Shown: piece after piece, positions 1-7,387 of the stretch
Layout: every line of letters starts with the position of its first letter
Numbering within the stretch: the first letter of the stretch is position 1
NCBI GenBank assembly: GCA_016791425.1
Contig: JAEUMQ010000017.1
Span: 1 to 64,000, forward strand
Reading direction: 5' to 3'
DNA: 64,000 nt
Source: Hyphomonadaceae bacterium
GTDB taxonomy: Bacteria; Pseudomonadota; Alphaproteobacteria; Caulobacterales; Aquidulcibacteraceae
Notes under the pieces: model-generated
The model's input: the letters and a program-made list of their open reading frames with translations, nothing else
Databases searched by the model: none
Told to the model about the DNA's origin: nothing
Program-made: the position numbers and the translations under genes

Positions 1-52
1 CTAGTCGCGAGCGGCGCATGATGACCGTGAAGGCCTCGACAAGCACGCTCAT
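1..52 (-). CDS. N-terminus of a hypothetical protein (partial)
   Basis: An ATG opens a minus-strand frame whose first 17 codons read MSVLVEAFTVIMRRSRL before running off the window edge. An AAGGGG ribosome binding site lies about 9 bases upstream of the ATG. The start resembles short conserved hypothetical proteins that begin MSVLVEA, but too little is present to assign a function. The protein is incomplete. Confidence 0.45.
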   Translation of the reverse strand, partial: MSVLVEAFTVIMRRSRL

Positions 53-193
53 TGGATGTCGCCCCTTCGCTGAGCTGCGGTCAGCTTCCTTCGAGAGCGA
101 TAGCATTGCCAGTGGAGTGCGTGAACGGCAGTCTCGGGCCATTGGTCGGCGCCGATGACCTGCCTTGCGAACGACCGGATGTCGTCGGAGCGG

Positions 194-1006
194 TTACGCC
201 GCCGCGCGCCTCAGCGCCACAAGCGCTTCATCGCGCACGCGCGGATCGCCTGACGCGATCACTTGGCCGCCATCGTAGGAAGGCCTGCCGCGCCAGTCGG
301 TCACCGAGCCGCCGGCGCCTTCGAGGATTGGGACGAGCGCCTGGATGTCCCAGGCCTTCAAGCCGCTTTCGATCACCGCGTCGAGCGTGCCGAGCGCGAC
401 CATGCAATAGGCGTAGCAATCGCAGCCATAGCGCGCGAGCTTGGCCGCGGCGCGCACCTGCTCGAAGCCCGCCGCCTCCGCCGGCGTGAAGAGCTTCACG
501 TCCGTCGTTGAGATCGACGCATCGGTGAGCTTCTCGCAGGCGCGGACCTTGAGCGGGCGAACGCCGTCGCGCGTATGCAGGTCGGCGCCGCCGGGAAAGC
601 CGCGGAAGCGCTCGCCGAGATAAGGTTGATCCATGATCCCGATCAGCGGCTTGCCTTCGTAAGAGAGCGCGATGAGCACGCCCCAGAGCGGCAGCCCCGA
701 GATGAACGCGCGCGTGCCGTCGATCGGATCAAGCACCCAGGAGAAGCCGGAGCGGGAGGGCTTCTCGGCGTATTCCTCTCCGATGATGCCGTGCTCGGGA
801 TAGGTCTCTTCGATCCGGGCGCGGAGGGCTTCTTCCGCGGCGCGGTCCGCGAGCGTCACCGGATCGAAGCCGCGCGCGGCCTTGTTCTCAAGCCCATGGT
901 CGGCGCGGAAATAGGGCAGGATCACGCCCCGCGCCGTCTCCGCGAGCGAGCCCGCGAACGCGAGGAACTCTTCGGTTTGAGCTTGAGAAAGCATCGCGGA
1001 ACTCAC
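194..1006 (-). CDS. hisN: Histidinol-phosphatase, inositol-monophosphatase family (HisN type)
   Basis: Mg-dependent phosphatase of the inositol monophosphatase superfamily, 270 aa. The first metal-binding motif WVLDPIDGTRAF is at about residues 90-101, preceded by GEEY (about 77-80); the second motif WDIQALVPILEGAGG is near residue 220. Length and motif spacing fit the HisN-type histidinol-phosphatases of alphaproteobacteria, which complete histidine synthesis. Substrate specificity among IMPase paralogues (inositol phosphate, PAP, histidinol phosphate) cannot be fixed by eye. The best start is GTG at 1006, with a G-rich Shine-Dalgarno supplied by the adjoining repeat arm; an ATG at 994 is the alternative. 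Confidence 0.82.
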   Translation of the reverse strand: MSSAMLSQAQTEEFLAFAGSLAETARGVILPYFRADHGLENKAARGFDPVTLADRAAEEALRARIEETYPEHGIIGEEYAEKPSRSGFSWVLDPIDGTRAFISGLPLWGVLIALSYEGKPLIGIMDQPYLGERFRGFPGGADLHTRDGVRPLKVRACEKLTDASISTTDVKLFTPAEAAGFEQVRAAAKLARYGCDCYAYCMVALGTLDAVIESGLKAWDIQALVPILEGAGGSVTDWRGRPSYDGGQVIASGDPRVRDEALVALRRAAA

Positions 1007-1165
1007 GCCCCCTCCCCCCTTGCGGGGGAGGGTAGGGAGGGGGGGCGCTCAACTCGTCGCCAACGCGCAGGCGCAGCGGACTGCAAATCCGCGCCCTTCG
1101 TCGCGAGGGAGGCGAAACACGTTCGCCCCCTACCCCCTGCCCCCTCCCCGCAAGGGGGAGGGGAG
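1007..1165. repeat. Paired GC-rich inverted repeat, copy 1
   Basis: Two arms (about 1007-1049 and 1124-1165), each a self-complementary C-run/G-run hairpin with a TTGCGGGG-type turn, face each other across a spacer of about 75 bases. The arms are also complementary to each other, and their tandem G-runs could form G-quadruplexes. This copy fills half of the 367-base gap between hisN and the HTH regulator gene. The rest of the gap holds two tRNA-anticodon-arm look-alikes and a hairpin, annotated separately; no gene is seen. Confidence 0.8.
1076..1092 (+). other. tRNA-Cys anticodon-arm look-alike
   Basis: Inside the spacer of the repeat lies a perfect 5-bp stem (GCGGA/TCCGC) closing a 7-base loop CTGCAAA. 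This is the canonical anticodon loop geometry, with T33, anticodon GCA and A37. The flanks do not form acceptor, D or T arms, so this is not a functional tRNA. It may be a tRNA-derived fragment or a chance match. Confidence 0.4.
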
Positions 1166-1230
1166 AGCCTTATTCTGCGCGCGAAGATCATCCCCGCGTG
1201 CTTAGCACGAACGGCCAAAGCACAACGGCG

Positions 1231-1275
1231 CCAGGGCGCGAGCCTTGGACCTCTGGATCCACAATCCAGCGCTCC
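1231..1275 (-). other. tRNA-His-like remnant (anticodon and T-arm-like segment)
   Basis: On the minus strand a 5-bp stem CTGGA/TCCAG closes the loop TTGTGGA (T33, anticodon GTG, G37), at 1253-1269. It is followed by a variable-loop-like AGGTC and then a 5+7+5 T-arm-like block with one mismatched pair. The preceding GGAGCG resembles a D-arm 3' half, but no matching acceptor or D-arm 5' half is present. The direct repeat CCAAAGCACAACG flanks the segment (1215-1227 and 1274-1286). This looks like a decayed tRNA-derived sequence rather than a working tRNA. Confidence 0.4.
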
Positions 1276-1283
1276 AAAGCACA

Positions 1284-1311
1284 ACGGGCCCGCTCCGAAG
1301 AGCAGGCCCGT
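1284..1311. terminator. Hairpin downstream of the HTH regulator gene
   Basis: ACGGGCC / GGCCCGT form a 7-bp outer stem and GCTC / GAGC a 4-bp inner stem around a 4-base loop (CGAA on plus, TTCG on minus). It lies downstream of the minus-strand regulator gene. There is no clear T-run, so it may be a weak terminator or an mRNA 3'-end stabiliser. Confidence 0.4.
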
Positions 1312-1373
1312 GCTTAGTCCCCCTATTGGCCCTTCGCCCCTGCGCCTAACCAGAGAACCCCTCAGTTCTCGGT

Positions 1374-1769
1374 TCAGGCGGCGTCCGTGGATTCATCCTG
1401 CAGCGATTTCGCCAGGTCGAGCAGCCGGCGGCGCGGGCGCTCTCCAAGGCGATAATAGGCGCGGATGAGTTCGAGAGTTTCCTTCTGCGAGAGCACGTCC
1501 GCGGCGATGAGGTCGTTCGCCGGAGCGCCTGGAACCGGCGCCTGGTTTGTGCTCTGCAGACCGTCGAAGAAATAGTTGACCGGCACGTTGAGCGCGACGG
1601 AGAGCTCGAAGAGCCGGCTCGCGGTCACGCGGTTGGCGCCGCATTCGTATTTCTGGATTTGCTGGAAGCGGATGCCGATGGATTCGGCAAGCTGCTGTTG
1701 CGTGAGCCCGAGCAACCGGCGACGACGCCGGAGCCGCTTGCCCACATGAAGGTCGATCGCATTGGCCAT
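1374..1769 (-). CDS. XRE-family HTH transcriptional regulator (PraR/SinR-like)
   Basis: 131 aa with an N-terminal helix-turn-helix of the XRE/HTH_3 type at about residues 8-62 (motifs RLRRRRRLLGLTQQQLAE and QIQKYECGANRVTASRL), then a short C-terminal tail with an acidic end. This is the compact regulator type common in alphaproteobacteria, where related proteins such as PraR control symbiosis, biofilm or surface-polysaccharide genes. The open frame extends upstream, but the ATG at 1769 starts the conserved MANAIDLHVGKRLR block. A sigma54-type promoter sequence lies about 135 bases upstream. Its position beside the exopolysaccharide locus makes control of those genes a reasonable guess, not shown. 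Confidence 0.85.
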   Translation of the reverse strand: MANAIDLHVGKRLRRRRRLLGLTQQQLAESIGIRFQQIQKYECGANRVTASRLFELSVALNVPVNYFFDGLQSTNQAPVPGAPANDLIAADVLSQKETLELIRAYYRLGERPRRRLLDLAKSLQDESTDAA

Positions 1770-1903
1770 CGTTTGAGCCCTGTGGTCGGCGCCGCGCCCG
1801 GAAGTGGCCGGCTTACTGCCCCTCCCGGTGGAGCAAACCGCGTGCCGCGCCTTTGCCGCCCTCCCAGGGCCTCTTTGCGCCAAGTTTAATGCTTTGTAAG
1901 TCG

Positions 1904-1919
1904 GCAATTCCCGTGCCAG
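1904..1919 (-). promoter_or_regulatory. Putative sigma54 (-24/-12) promoter
   Basis: On the minus strand the sequence CTGGCACGGGAATTGC has the invariant GG and GC dinucleotides 10 bases apart and matches the TGGCACG-N4-TTGC consensus at every conserved position. It faces the HTH regulator gene. It lies in the 312-base gap 1770-2081, which is otherwise free of convincing genes and holds a short AT-richer stretch around 1880-1980. No dedicated enhancer-binding protein gene is seen nearby. Confidence 0.6.
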
Positions 1920-2081
1920 GTGAGATTTGGGCCGAAGCGGGGCATTTATGCATCAGTTTTCACTTGACGCGATTAGGTGATTCGCAACCGCCCAAGCCCA
2001 CGCGGCGCCGCCATTTCCCCTGTGGGGCGAACCCGATGCGCCGCCCTTCGCGTCAGCCGAATTGTACCGCCGCAGCGCGCC

Positions 2082-2792
2082 TCATTCCGGGACGCCGCCG
2101 TCTTCCGGCGGAAGCAGCCCGCGCCGCCTCTGCTCCTCGAGCTGCGTGCCGGCCCGCATCATCAGCACCTGGAAGAGCTGTTCGCGCGGCAGGAAGGCGA
2201 AGCATTGGGCGAAATCGCGTGTGCTGGTCATCGCCCGGTTCACCCCCGCGAAGCGCGGATCCCCAGGCGGGAGCCGGCCGATCTCGTACGCGATCCGCAT
2301 CCGCGCGCATTCGATCCCGGCATTGGTGAGCGGCCCGGAGGCCCAGGACCGGTCGAGGCAGGCCGCCACATCGCAGCGCGAGACCGGACGCCCGGCATGG
2401 CCGAAAGCCGCGAGCCTCGCCCATGCCGCCGGCTGCACCGGAGAGAGGTCCACCGCCCGGGTCGCGTGGGCGACCGCGGCCTGCTCCATCTCCTGGTTGC
2501 CGGCCCCGGCCGCGAGCGCCGCGGCGATGAAGGAATAGGCTTCGTTGGCGCCTGCGTGCCAGGCCAGCGGATTGGCCCAGCTCCTCGCCAGGAAATCCGC
2601 CCCCGCCTCGTATTCCCCGTCGCGCACGCCCCTGTCGGTGAGCGTCTGCGCGGTCAACGTGGCCCTGAGCGCCAGGTCGGTCTTGAACGCCGCCTCGAAC
2701 ACGACGAGCGCGCCCGCCGCCCAGGCGAGCGCCAGGCCCGCCGCCAGCGCGCGCACCAAGAGACTCATCGATCCTGCCGCGGACGAAGCCAT
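2082..2792 (-). CDS. Hypothetical membrane-anchored protein in the polysaccharide locus
   Basis: 236 aa (228 aa if the second ATG at 2768 is used). A single hydrophobic segment near residues 9-30 suggests a signal anchor. The rest is alpha-helical and alanine-rich, with repeats that look TPR-like (AVAHATRAVDLSPVQPAAWARL) and paired cysteines around residues 139-161. No family recognised. A GAAGG site about 10 bases upstream favours the start at 2792. It is divergent from the GT4 glycosyltransferase gene and probably shares its promoter region, so a role in polysaccharide assembly is inferred from position only. Confidence 0.65.
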   Translation of the reverse strand: MASSAAGSMSLLVRALAAGLALAWAAGALVVFEAAFKTDLALRATLTAQTLTDRGVRDGEYEAGADFLARSWANPLAWHAGANEAYSFIAAALAAGAGNQEMEQAAVAHATRAVDLSPVQPAAWARLAAFGHAGRPVSRCDVAACLDRSWASGPLTNAGIECARMRIAYEIGRLPPGDPRFAGVNRAMTSTRDFAQCFAFLPREQLFQVLMMRAGTQLEEQRRRGLLPPEDGGVPE

Positions 2793-2902
2793 GCAGTCTT
2801 AACCTTCGCTGGCGCACGCCTTGCAACCCATGTGCAACGCGCGCGGGATTTGACGGCGAGCCCGCGCATAGTCAAATCGCCGTTCAGGGCTTGGCCTCGG
2901 GC

Positions 2903-4057
2903 ATGACCAAGAAGAAGATCCTCTTCCTCATCAATTCGCTGACCACCGGCGGCGCCGAGCGCGTGATCACCACGCTGCTCGCCCATTCGACCGCCGAGCG
3001 GGAAGAGTTCGACATCGTCTTCGCGCTCCTCGACGACGTGGCGCGCGCCTACGAGCCCGCGCCGTGGCTGAAGGTGCGCCAGCTCGATTGCCGTGAATCC
3101 ATGGTGCGCTCGATCCTTTCGGTGCGCGCGCTCGTGCGCGAAGAGCGCCCCGACCTCGTGCTCAGCTTCCTCACTCGCGCCAACATCGCCGCCGCCCTGG
3201 CCTGCAAGGAGCGCGCGATCCCTTGCATCCTCTCCGAGCGCATCAACAATTCCGCGCACCTGCCGCACAATATGGGCGGCGCCGCCGCGCGCCTGTTCAT
3301 CCGCGGCGCTTATCCGCTGGCCGCGCGCATCATCGCGGTGTCGAGCGGCGTTGAGGAGGACCTGCGCGCCAATTTCGGCATCGCCGCGGAGAAGGTCGTC
3401 GTCATCGACAATCCCGTCGATGGCGCCGCGATCGCCGCCAAAGCCGAAGCCGCGCCGCAGCTCGGCGTAGAAGCGCCGTACATCATCGCCGCCGGCCGGC
3501 TGACCAAGGTGAAGAACTTCGCGCTGCTGATCGAGGCCTACGCCGCCGCCAAGGTCGCGAGCAAGCTGGTGATCATCGGCGAGGGCGCCGAGCGCGAGGC
3601 GCTGGAGCGGCAGATCGAAGCGCTCGGCCTTGCTGGCCGCGTCCTGCTGCCCGGCCACATGGACAATCCCTATCCGCTGATGCAGCGCGCCGCGCTCTAT
3701 GTTTCGCCGTCGAACGCGGAGGGGTTCCCCAACGCGCTGGTGGAGGCGATGGCGCTGGGGCGCCCAGTCGTCTCCAGCAATTGCCGCTCCGGCCCAGCCG
3801 AGATTCTGGCCGAGACGACGCGCGACGCGGTCGAGGGCCTGAGCTTCGCCCGGCACGGCGTGCTCTTTCCGGTCGGGTCGGCCGAATGTCTCGCGGCGGC
3901 GCTGCAGGCGATGGAGGATCCCGCCTTGCGCGCGCGCTACGCCGAAGCCGCCGTCCTCCGGGCGCGCGACTTCAGCGTCGAACGCTCGAAGGATCGCTAT
4001 TGGGATGTGATCCGGAAGGAGTTGGCGCGCCGCGACGAGCGCGCACACGCGCGCTGA
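2903..4057 (+). CDS. Glycosyltransferase family 4 protein
   Basis: 384 aa, GT-B fold retaining glycosyltransferase. The N-terminal domain begins with ILFLINSLTTGGAERV, the glycine-rich acceptor-side loop typical of GT4. The C-terminal domain carries the nucleotide-sugar site, with YIIAAGRLTKVKNFALLI and the EGFPNALVEAMALGRPVV motif (E-x7-E type). It most likely transfers a sugar from an NDP-sugar onto a lipid-linked oligosaccharide at the cytoplasmic face of the inner membrane. Neighbours are a Wzy/ligase and Wza/Wzc-type export genes. Start is ATG 2903; an in-frame TTG at 2891 is less likely. Donor and acceptor sugars cannot be predicted. Confidence 0.9.
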   Translation: MTKKKILFLINSLTTGGAERVITTLLAHSTAEREEFDIVFALLDDVARAYEPAPWLKVRQLDCRESMVRSILSVRALVREERPDLVLSFLTRANIAAALACKERAIPCILSERINNSAHLPHNMGGAAARLFIRGAYPLAARIIAVSSGVEEDLRANFGIAAEKVVVIDNPVDGAAIAAKAEAAPQLGVEAPYIIAAGRLTKVKNFALLIEAYAAAKVASKLVIIGEGAEREALERQIEALGLAGRVLLPGHMDNPYPLMQRAALYVSPSNAEGFPNALVEAMALGRPVVSSNCRSGPAEILAETTRDAVEGLSFARHGVLFPVGSAECLAAALQAMEDPALRARYAEAAVLRARDFSVERSKDRYWDVIRKELARRDERAHAR

Positions 4058-4058
4058 C

Positions 4059-4235
4059 TCAGGCGACCAACGTCCAGAGCGCGCGCGCCGCAAAGAAGAT
4101 GAGCGCCCAGAGCCCGAGGCTCACGGTGACGGCGAACGCGATCGTCCACTTGAGCGGCCAGCGGCCGCGCTCGTGGAGCGGGGCATGGACGGCCTCCGCT
4201 TGGTACTTGGCTGCGATGACGGACGTGTCGGACAT
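4059..4235 (-). CDS. Small single-pass membrane protein (58 aa)
   Basis: A short frame beginning MSDTSVIAAKYQAEAV. The first 30 residues are hydrophilic, then comes one transmembrane helix (about residues 32-55: TIAFAVTVSLGLWALIFFAA). The stop is only 1 base from the convergent GT4 stop codon, and the frame fits tightly between two polysaccharide genes. A CtrA-box-like sequence lies about 70 bases upstream. No family recognised. Compactness, codon use like its neighbours and a plausible membrane helix support a real gene, but there is no homology evidence. Confidence 0.5.
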   Translation of the reverse strand: MSDTSVIAAKYQAEAVHAPLHERGRWPLKWTIAFAVTVSLGLWALIFFAARALWTLVA

Positions 4236-4303
4236 GGGGCGCGGCCTAGGCCTCCACCGAGTGATTCGTGTAGAGGCGCCGCCAGCATACTCAAATCTTG
4301 CTG

Positions 4304-4318
4304 TTGAGAATTCGTTAA
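4304..4318. promoter_or_regulatory. CtrA-box-like sequence TTGA-N7-TTAA
   Basis: TTGA, seven bases, then TTAA: one mismatch from the TTAA-N7-TTAA site bound by the cell-cycle regulator CtrA in alphaproteobacteria. TTAA is rare in a genome this GC-rich. It sits upstream of the 58-aa membrane protein gene and just downstream of the Wzy/ligase gene stop. Confidence 0.3.
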
Positions 4319-4373
4319 CGCGGTGGCGAAGGTGTGTCGCTCCGCCGGCTCGCGCCCTTTTCCACAGCGCCCT

Positions 4374-5777
4374 CTAGGCCGGAGCGGGCTGTTCCGCTGC
4401 GGCGGCGACCGGCGATTCGACCCGGCCCGAGAACGCGCCGAGCGCGAATGCGAAGAGCGCGCCGGTCGCCGGCACCTGCAGCCCGAAATCGACGAGCCCG
4501 TGCATGAACGCGAAAAAGAACGCCGCCACGACGGCCGCGGCGTATTCCGCGCCGGAGCTTTGCGTGCGCGCGATCGTGAGCGCGCGCCAGAGCGGCGGCC
4601 CCAGCATGAGCCCGAAGAGCAGCGCGCCGAAGACGCCGTTCTCCTCGAGCATCTGGACGAAGATGTTGTGCGCCGCCCCGATCGTGTGAAGCGCGCCCCA
4701 ATTGTCCGTGTTGGTGTGGGCGAGGTTGATCTCGTGGAAGGTGTTGAGGCCGTGGCCGAAGACCGGGCGTTCGAGGAAGGCCTGCCAGTGCGTGGTGATC
4801 ATCTGCCGCCGGTCGGCAGCGTCCGCCCCAACCGAGTCTGCGCGGCTCATCAGGAAATCGCCGCCGACCAGCAGCAGCACCCCGACCATCGCCGCGATGA
4901 TCCAGACGAGCGCGTTGAGCCGCACGCCGAACACCCGCGGCGCGTCGCTCGCCGGCAGCACGAGCGCGAAGAAGAGCAGGAACGCGCCGAGCAGGGACGT
5001 GATGCCCGCCCGCGATCCGGTGAGGAAGAGGCACGCCAGCGTGAGCGCCAGCGCGCCGATCGTGACCGGCGTGGCGTAGGCGATCGCCATCCAGCGCGAA
5101 TAGGCCTGCGCGCTTGTGCGCTTCGCGCCGGTGAGGCGTCCGCGCGCCGCGCGCAGCACGAGCGCGGCGAGGATGAGCGTGAGCGCGCCGAAGAGGGTGG
5201 CCGCCGAGTTCGGTGAATTGAATGCGCCGGAGAGCCGGCCGGCCTGCTGCGCCACGCCGTTGGCGTGCAGCGCCAGCGAGAGCCCCGCGATCGCGATCGC
5301 GCCGGCAGTGAAGAGGCGGGCGGCCCGGTCGCGCTCGGCGCGGTCGGTCGTGGTGATCGACCCGAGCGCGAACGCTGCAACCGGCGCGGCGAACGCCGCG
5401 AGCCCCTCGAGCGTCCGGTAGGGTGAGAGCGAGATCGCGCCGCGCTCCGTGCCGAACGCCGCCCAGAACGGGTGCCAGAGCGCTTTGAGCCAAGCGGGCG
5501 CTGCGTCAGCCGCGATCGGCCAGGCTGTGAACAGGGCCCAGGCGCAGAAAAGTCCGGCCGCGGCGATCGAGATGAGATTGCGCCGCGCCGCCTCCGCGAG
5601 CGCGCCGGCAGGATAGACGAGAAGCGCGATCGCCAGGAGCGAAGCGAGCGCTGCGGCCAAAAGCGCCGCCAGGGCCGCGCCGTCGGCGCCTTTGATCGCC
5701 AATCCGGCGAAAATGACGCCTATGGTCGCAAAGGCGCCCAACTGGCGAAGGAATTGTTGATTGAGGCCTGCCATCAT
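4374..5777 (-). CDS. O-antigen ligase / Wzy-type polymerase family membrane protein
   Basis: About 467 aa with 10 or more hydrophobic helices. The Wzy_C-type region has a periplasmic loop carrying RPVFGHGLNTFHEINLAHTN, the GxGxxxF-type signature in which ligases and polymerases keep an essential arginine and histidine. It would polymerise or transfer lipid-linked repeat units at the periplasmic side. The open frame extends 64 codons further upstream, but that part is hydrophilic and divergent; the paired ATGs at 5777/5774 directly precede the first membrane helix. Polymerase versus ligase cannot be decided from sequence. The Wzc/Wza neighbours favour a polymerase. Confidence 0.85.
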   Translation of the reverse strand: MMAGLNQQFLRQLGAFATIGVIFAGLAIKGADGAALAALLAAALASLLAIALLVYPAGALAEAARRNLISIAAAGLFCAWALFTAWPIAADAAPAWLKALWHPFWAAFGTERGAISLSPYRTLEGLAAFAAPVAAFALGSITTTDRAERDRAARLFTAGAIAIAGLSLALHANGVAQQAGRLSGAFNSPNSAATLFGALTLILAALVLRAARGRLTGAKRTSAQAYSRWMAIAYATPVTIGALALTLACLFLTGSRAGITSLLGAFLLFFALVLPASDAPRVFGVRLNALVWIIAAMVGVLLLVGGDFLMSRADSVGADAADRRQMITTHWQAFLERPVFGHGLNTFHEINLAHTNTDNWGALHTIGAAHNIFVQMLEENGVFGALLFGLMLGPPLWRALTIARTQSSGAEYAAAVVAAFFFAFMHGLVDFGLQVPATGALFAFALGAFSGRVESPVAAAAEQPAPA

Positions 5778-5913
5778 CGAAGCAGCGATCCCATATTCGC
5801 TCGCAGGCTGAAGCGCATTTGACGAAAGCTTGGCGCTTGACGTCCGCCGATGCGAATCCCATAGCGCATTTGTGGTCGATGCGCGGTAAAGATGGCCAGG
5901 ACTGAGGGCTGAA

Positions 5914-6696
5914 TTGGTTTTGTTCCAGAGCTCGCGCCGTCCCGACGCCGGGGGAGAGACGTGGCCCAAGTTTCCCGAGGGCCGCGTCGGCTATGCCATA
6001 GGCGACATTCACGGGCGCATTGATCTTCTCGTCGCGATGATCGAGCGGCTGGAGGCGGATCATCCCGCGCCCGATCCCGCCGCGCCGCCCATTGTGGTGT
6101 TCCTTGGCGATTATGTCGATCGCGGGCCCGACAGCCGCGGGGTCATCCAGCTTCTGATGCAGCGCCGCCCGAAGGGGTTCGAGCGCCGCTACCTGCTGGG
6201 CAACCACGAGGCGATGCTGCTGAAGTTCATCCAGGATCCGGTCGAGAACCGTCATTGGCTGACGCAGGGCGGCATGGCGACGCTCGCCTCCTACGGGGTG
6301 CAGGTTCCCCCCGCGGTCGCCAGCAAGACCCTGCTCAAGGAGGCCGGCGACCAGTTCCGCGAAGCGATTCCGGAAGACCACCTCGAGTTCATGTTGGGAC
6401 TGGAACGCTATGTTGTGCTCGGCGACTACGCGATGGTTCACGCCGGCATTAACCCTGACCGGCCCATGCAGGCCCAGACCGACGAGGATCTGCTCTGGAT
6501 CCGCAAGAAGTTCCTTCAGAATCGCCGCCGCCACGAGTACATGATCGTGCACGGCCACACGCCGATCGACTTGCCGTACAAGGACGATCGCCGCATCGGG
6601 GTGGACACTGGCGCCTACGCCAGCGGCCGTTTAACGGCTGTGAAATTGCATGGCGGCGAGACTGAGTTCATCTCGGTGGCGTCCGGAGTGGGCTGA
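5914..6696 (+). CDS. Metallophosphoesterase (bacterial PPP-type serine/threonine phosphatase)
   Basis: 260 aa with the full PPP/calcineurin signature: GDIHGR (about residues 30-35), GDYVDRGPDS (about 65-74), LLGNHEAML (about 95-103), then a histidine at MVHAG and the last motif VHGHTPI. This is a two-metal phosphatase. Bacterial relatives dephosphorylate proteins or diadenosine tetraphosphate. Its position in a polysaccharide locus with a Wzc tyrosine kinase suggests a regulatory phosphatase, but PPP enzymes usually prefer Ser/Thr. The only in-frame start before the conserved region is TTG at 5914 (or TTG 5920), with GAGGG upstream. Confidence 0.85.
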   Translation: MVLFQSSRRPDAGGETWPKFPEGRVGYAIGDIHGRIDLLVAMIERLEADHPAPDPAAPPIVVFLGDYVDRGPDSRGVIQLLMQRRPKGFERRYLLGNHEAMLLKFIQDPVENRHWLTQGGMATLASYGVQVPPAVASKTLLKEAGDQFREAIPEDHLEFMLGLERYVVLGDYAMVHAGINPDRPMQAQTDEDLLWIRKKFLQNRRRHEYMIVHGHTPIDLPYKDDRRIGVDTGAYASGRLTAVKLHGGETEFISVASGVG

Positions 6697-6727
6697 GGCG
6701 CCCTCGATCGATGAGCGGGAGGTTTGC

Positions 6728-7300
6728 ATGAAGCGTGTTCTGACGCGCCGGGGCTTCGCGGTCTCCATCCTGGGCGGGCTTGGCGCCGCCTCCTGTTTCG
6801 GCGGCATCGCCGCGGGCCCGCCCGAGGGCGAGGTGACGACTGAGGAATATCGTCTCGGCGCCGGGGACCAGCTGCGCGTCACGGTGTTCGGCGAAGCCGA
6901 GCTCACCGGCCAGTACGTGGTGAACTCGCAAGGCAGCGTGTCGTTTCCGCTCGTCGGCGAAGTGCCGGCGCAGGGCAAGACGCTGACCGAATTCGGCGCC
7001 GCGCTGACGGCCGCGCTCCAGGAAGGCTACGTGCGTCAGCCGAATGTCGCCGTGGAGGTGATGAACTATCGTCCGTTCTTCATTCTTGGCGAAGTGCGCA
7101 CGCCCGGCACGTATCCCTATTCGGCGAATCTCACCGTGCTGAACGCGGTCGCGACCGCGCAGGGCTTCACCTATCGCGCCGACACCGATCGCGTGTTCAT
7201 TAAGCATGCGGGCGAAGATCGCGAACGCGCCTATCGGTTGACGACGTCCACGCCGGTTCAACCGGGCGATACTGTCCGTATCGGCGAACGTCTCTTCTGA
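6728..7300 (+). CDS. Polysaccharide export protein (Wza family, short form)
   Basis: 190 aa. A twin-arginine-like leader (LTRRGFAVSILGGLGAASC) ends at a cysteine that could be lipidated. Then comes the poly_export domain (YRLGAGDQLRVTVFGEAEL, about residues 40-120) and one SLBB domain (FILGEVRTPGTYPYSANLT, about 122-170). It is half the length of E. coli Wza and lacks the C-terminal amphipathic helix that lines the Wza outer-membrane pore, like many alphaproteobacterial exporters. It would form the periplasmic/outer-membrane channel with Wzc. A strong GGGAGG site precedes ATG 6728, 31 bases after the phosphatase gene. Confidence 0.9.
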   Translation: MKRVLTRRGFAVSILGGLGAASCFGGIAAGPPEGEVTTEEYRLGAGDQLRVTVFGEAELTGQYVVNSQGSVSFPLVGEVPAQGKTLTEFGAALTAALQEGYVRQPNVAVEVMNYRPFFILGEVRTPGTYPYSANLTVLNAVATAQGFTYRADTDRVFIKHAGEDRERAYRLTTSTPVQPGDTVRIGERLF

Positions 7301-7387
7301 TCCTCGCCCATCGGGCGCTCACAATAGAATTTGCGGCGTATGTCGATACTCTCTGGCGAGAGGTCGTAATTCTCCTGTGAGGGCAAC

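Noticed and set aside
1231..1275. Intact tRNA-His gene
   Set aside because: The anticodon and T-arm-like parts are good, but the acceptor and D-arm 5' half are missing and the T-stem has a mismatch.
2765..4093. 442-aa minus-strand frame across the GT4 gene
   Set aside because: Shadow of the glycosyltransferase; low-complexity Arg/Gly/Asp composition.
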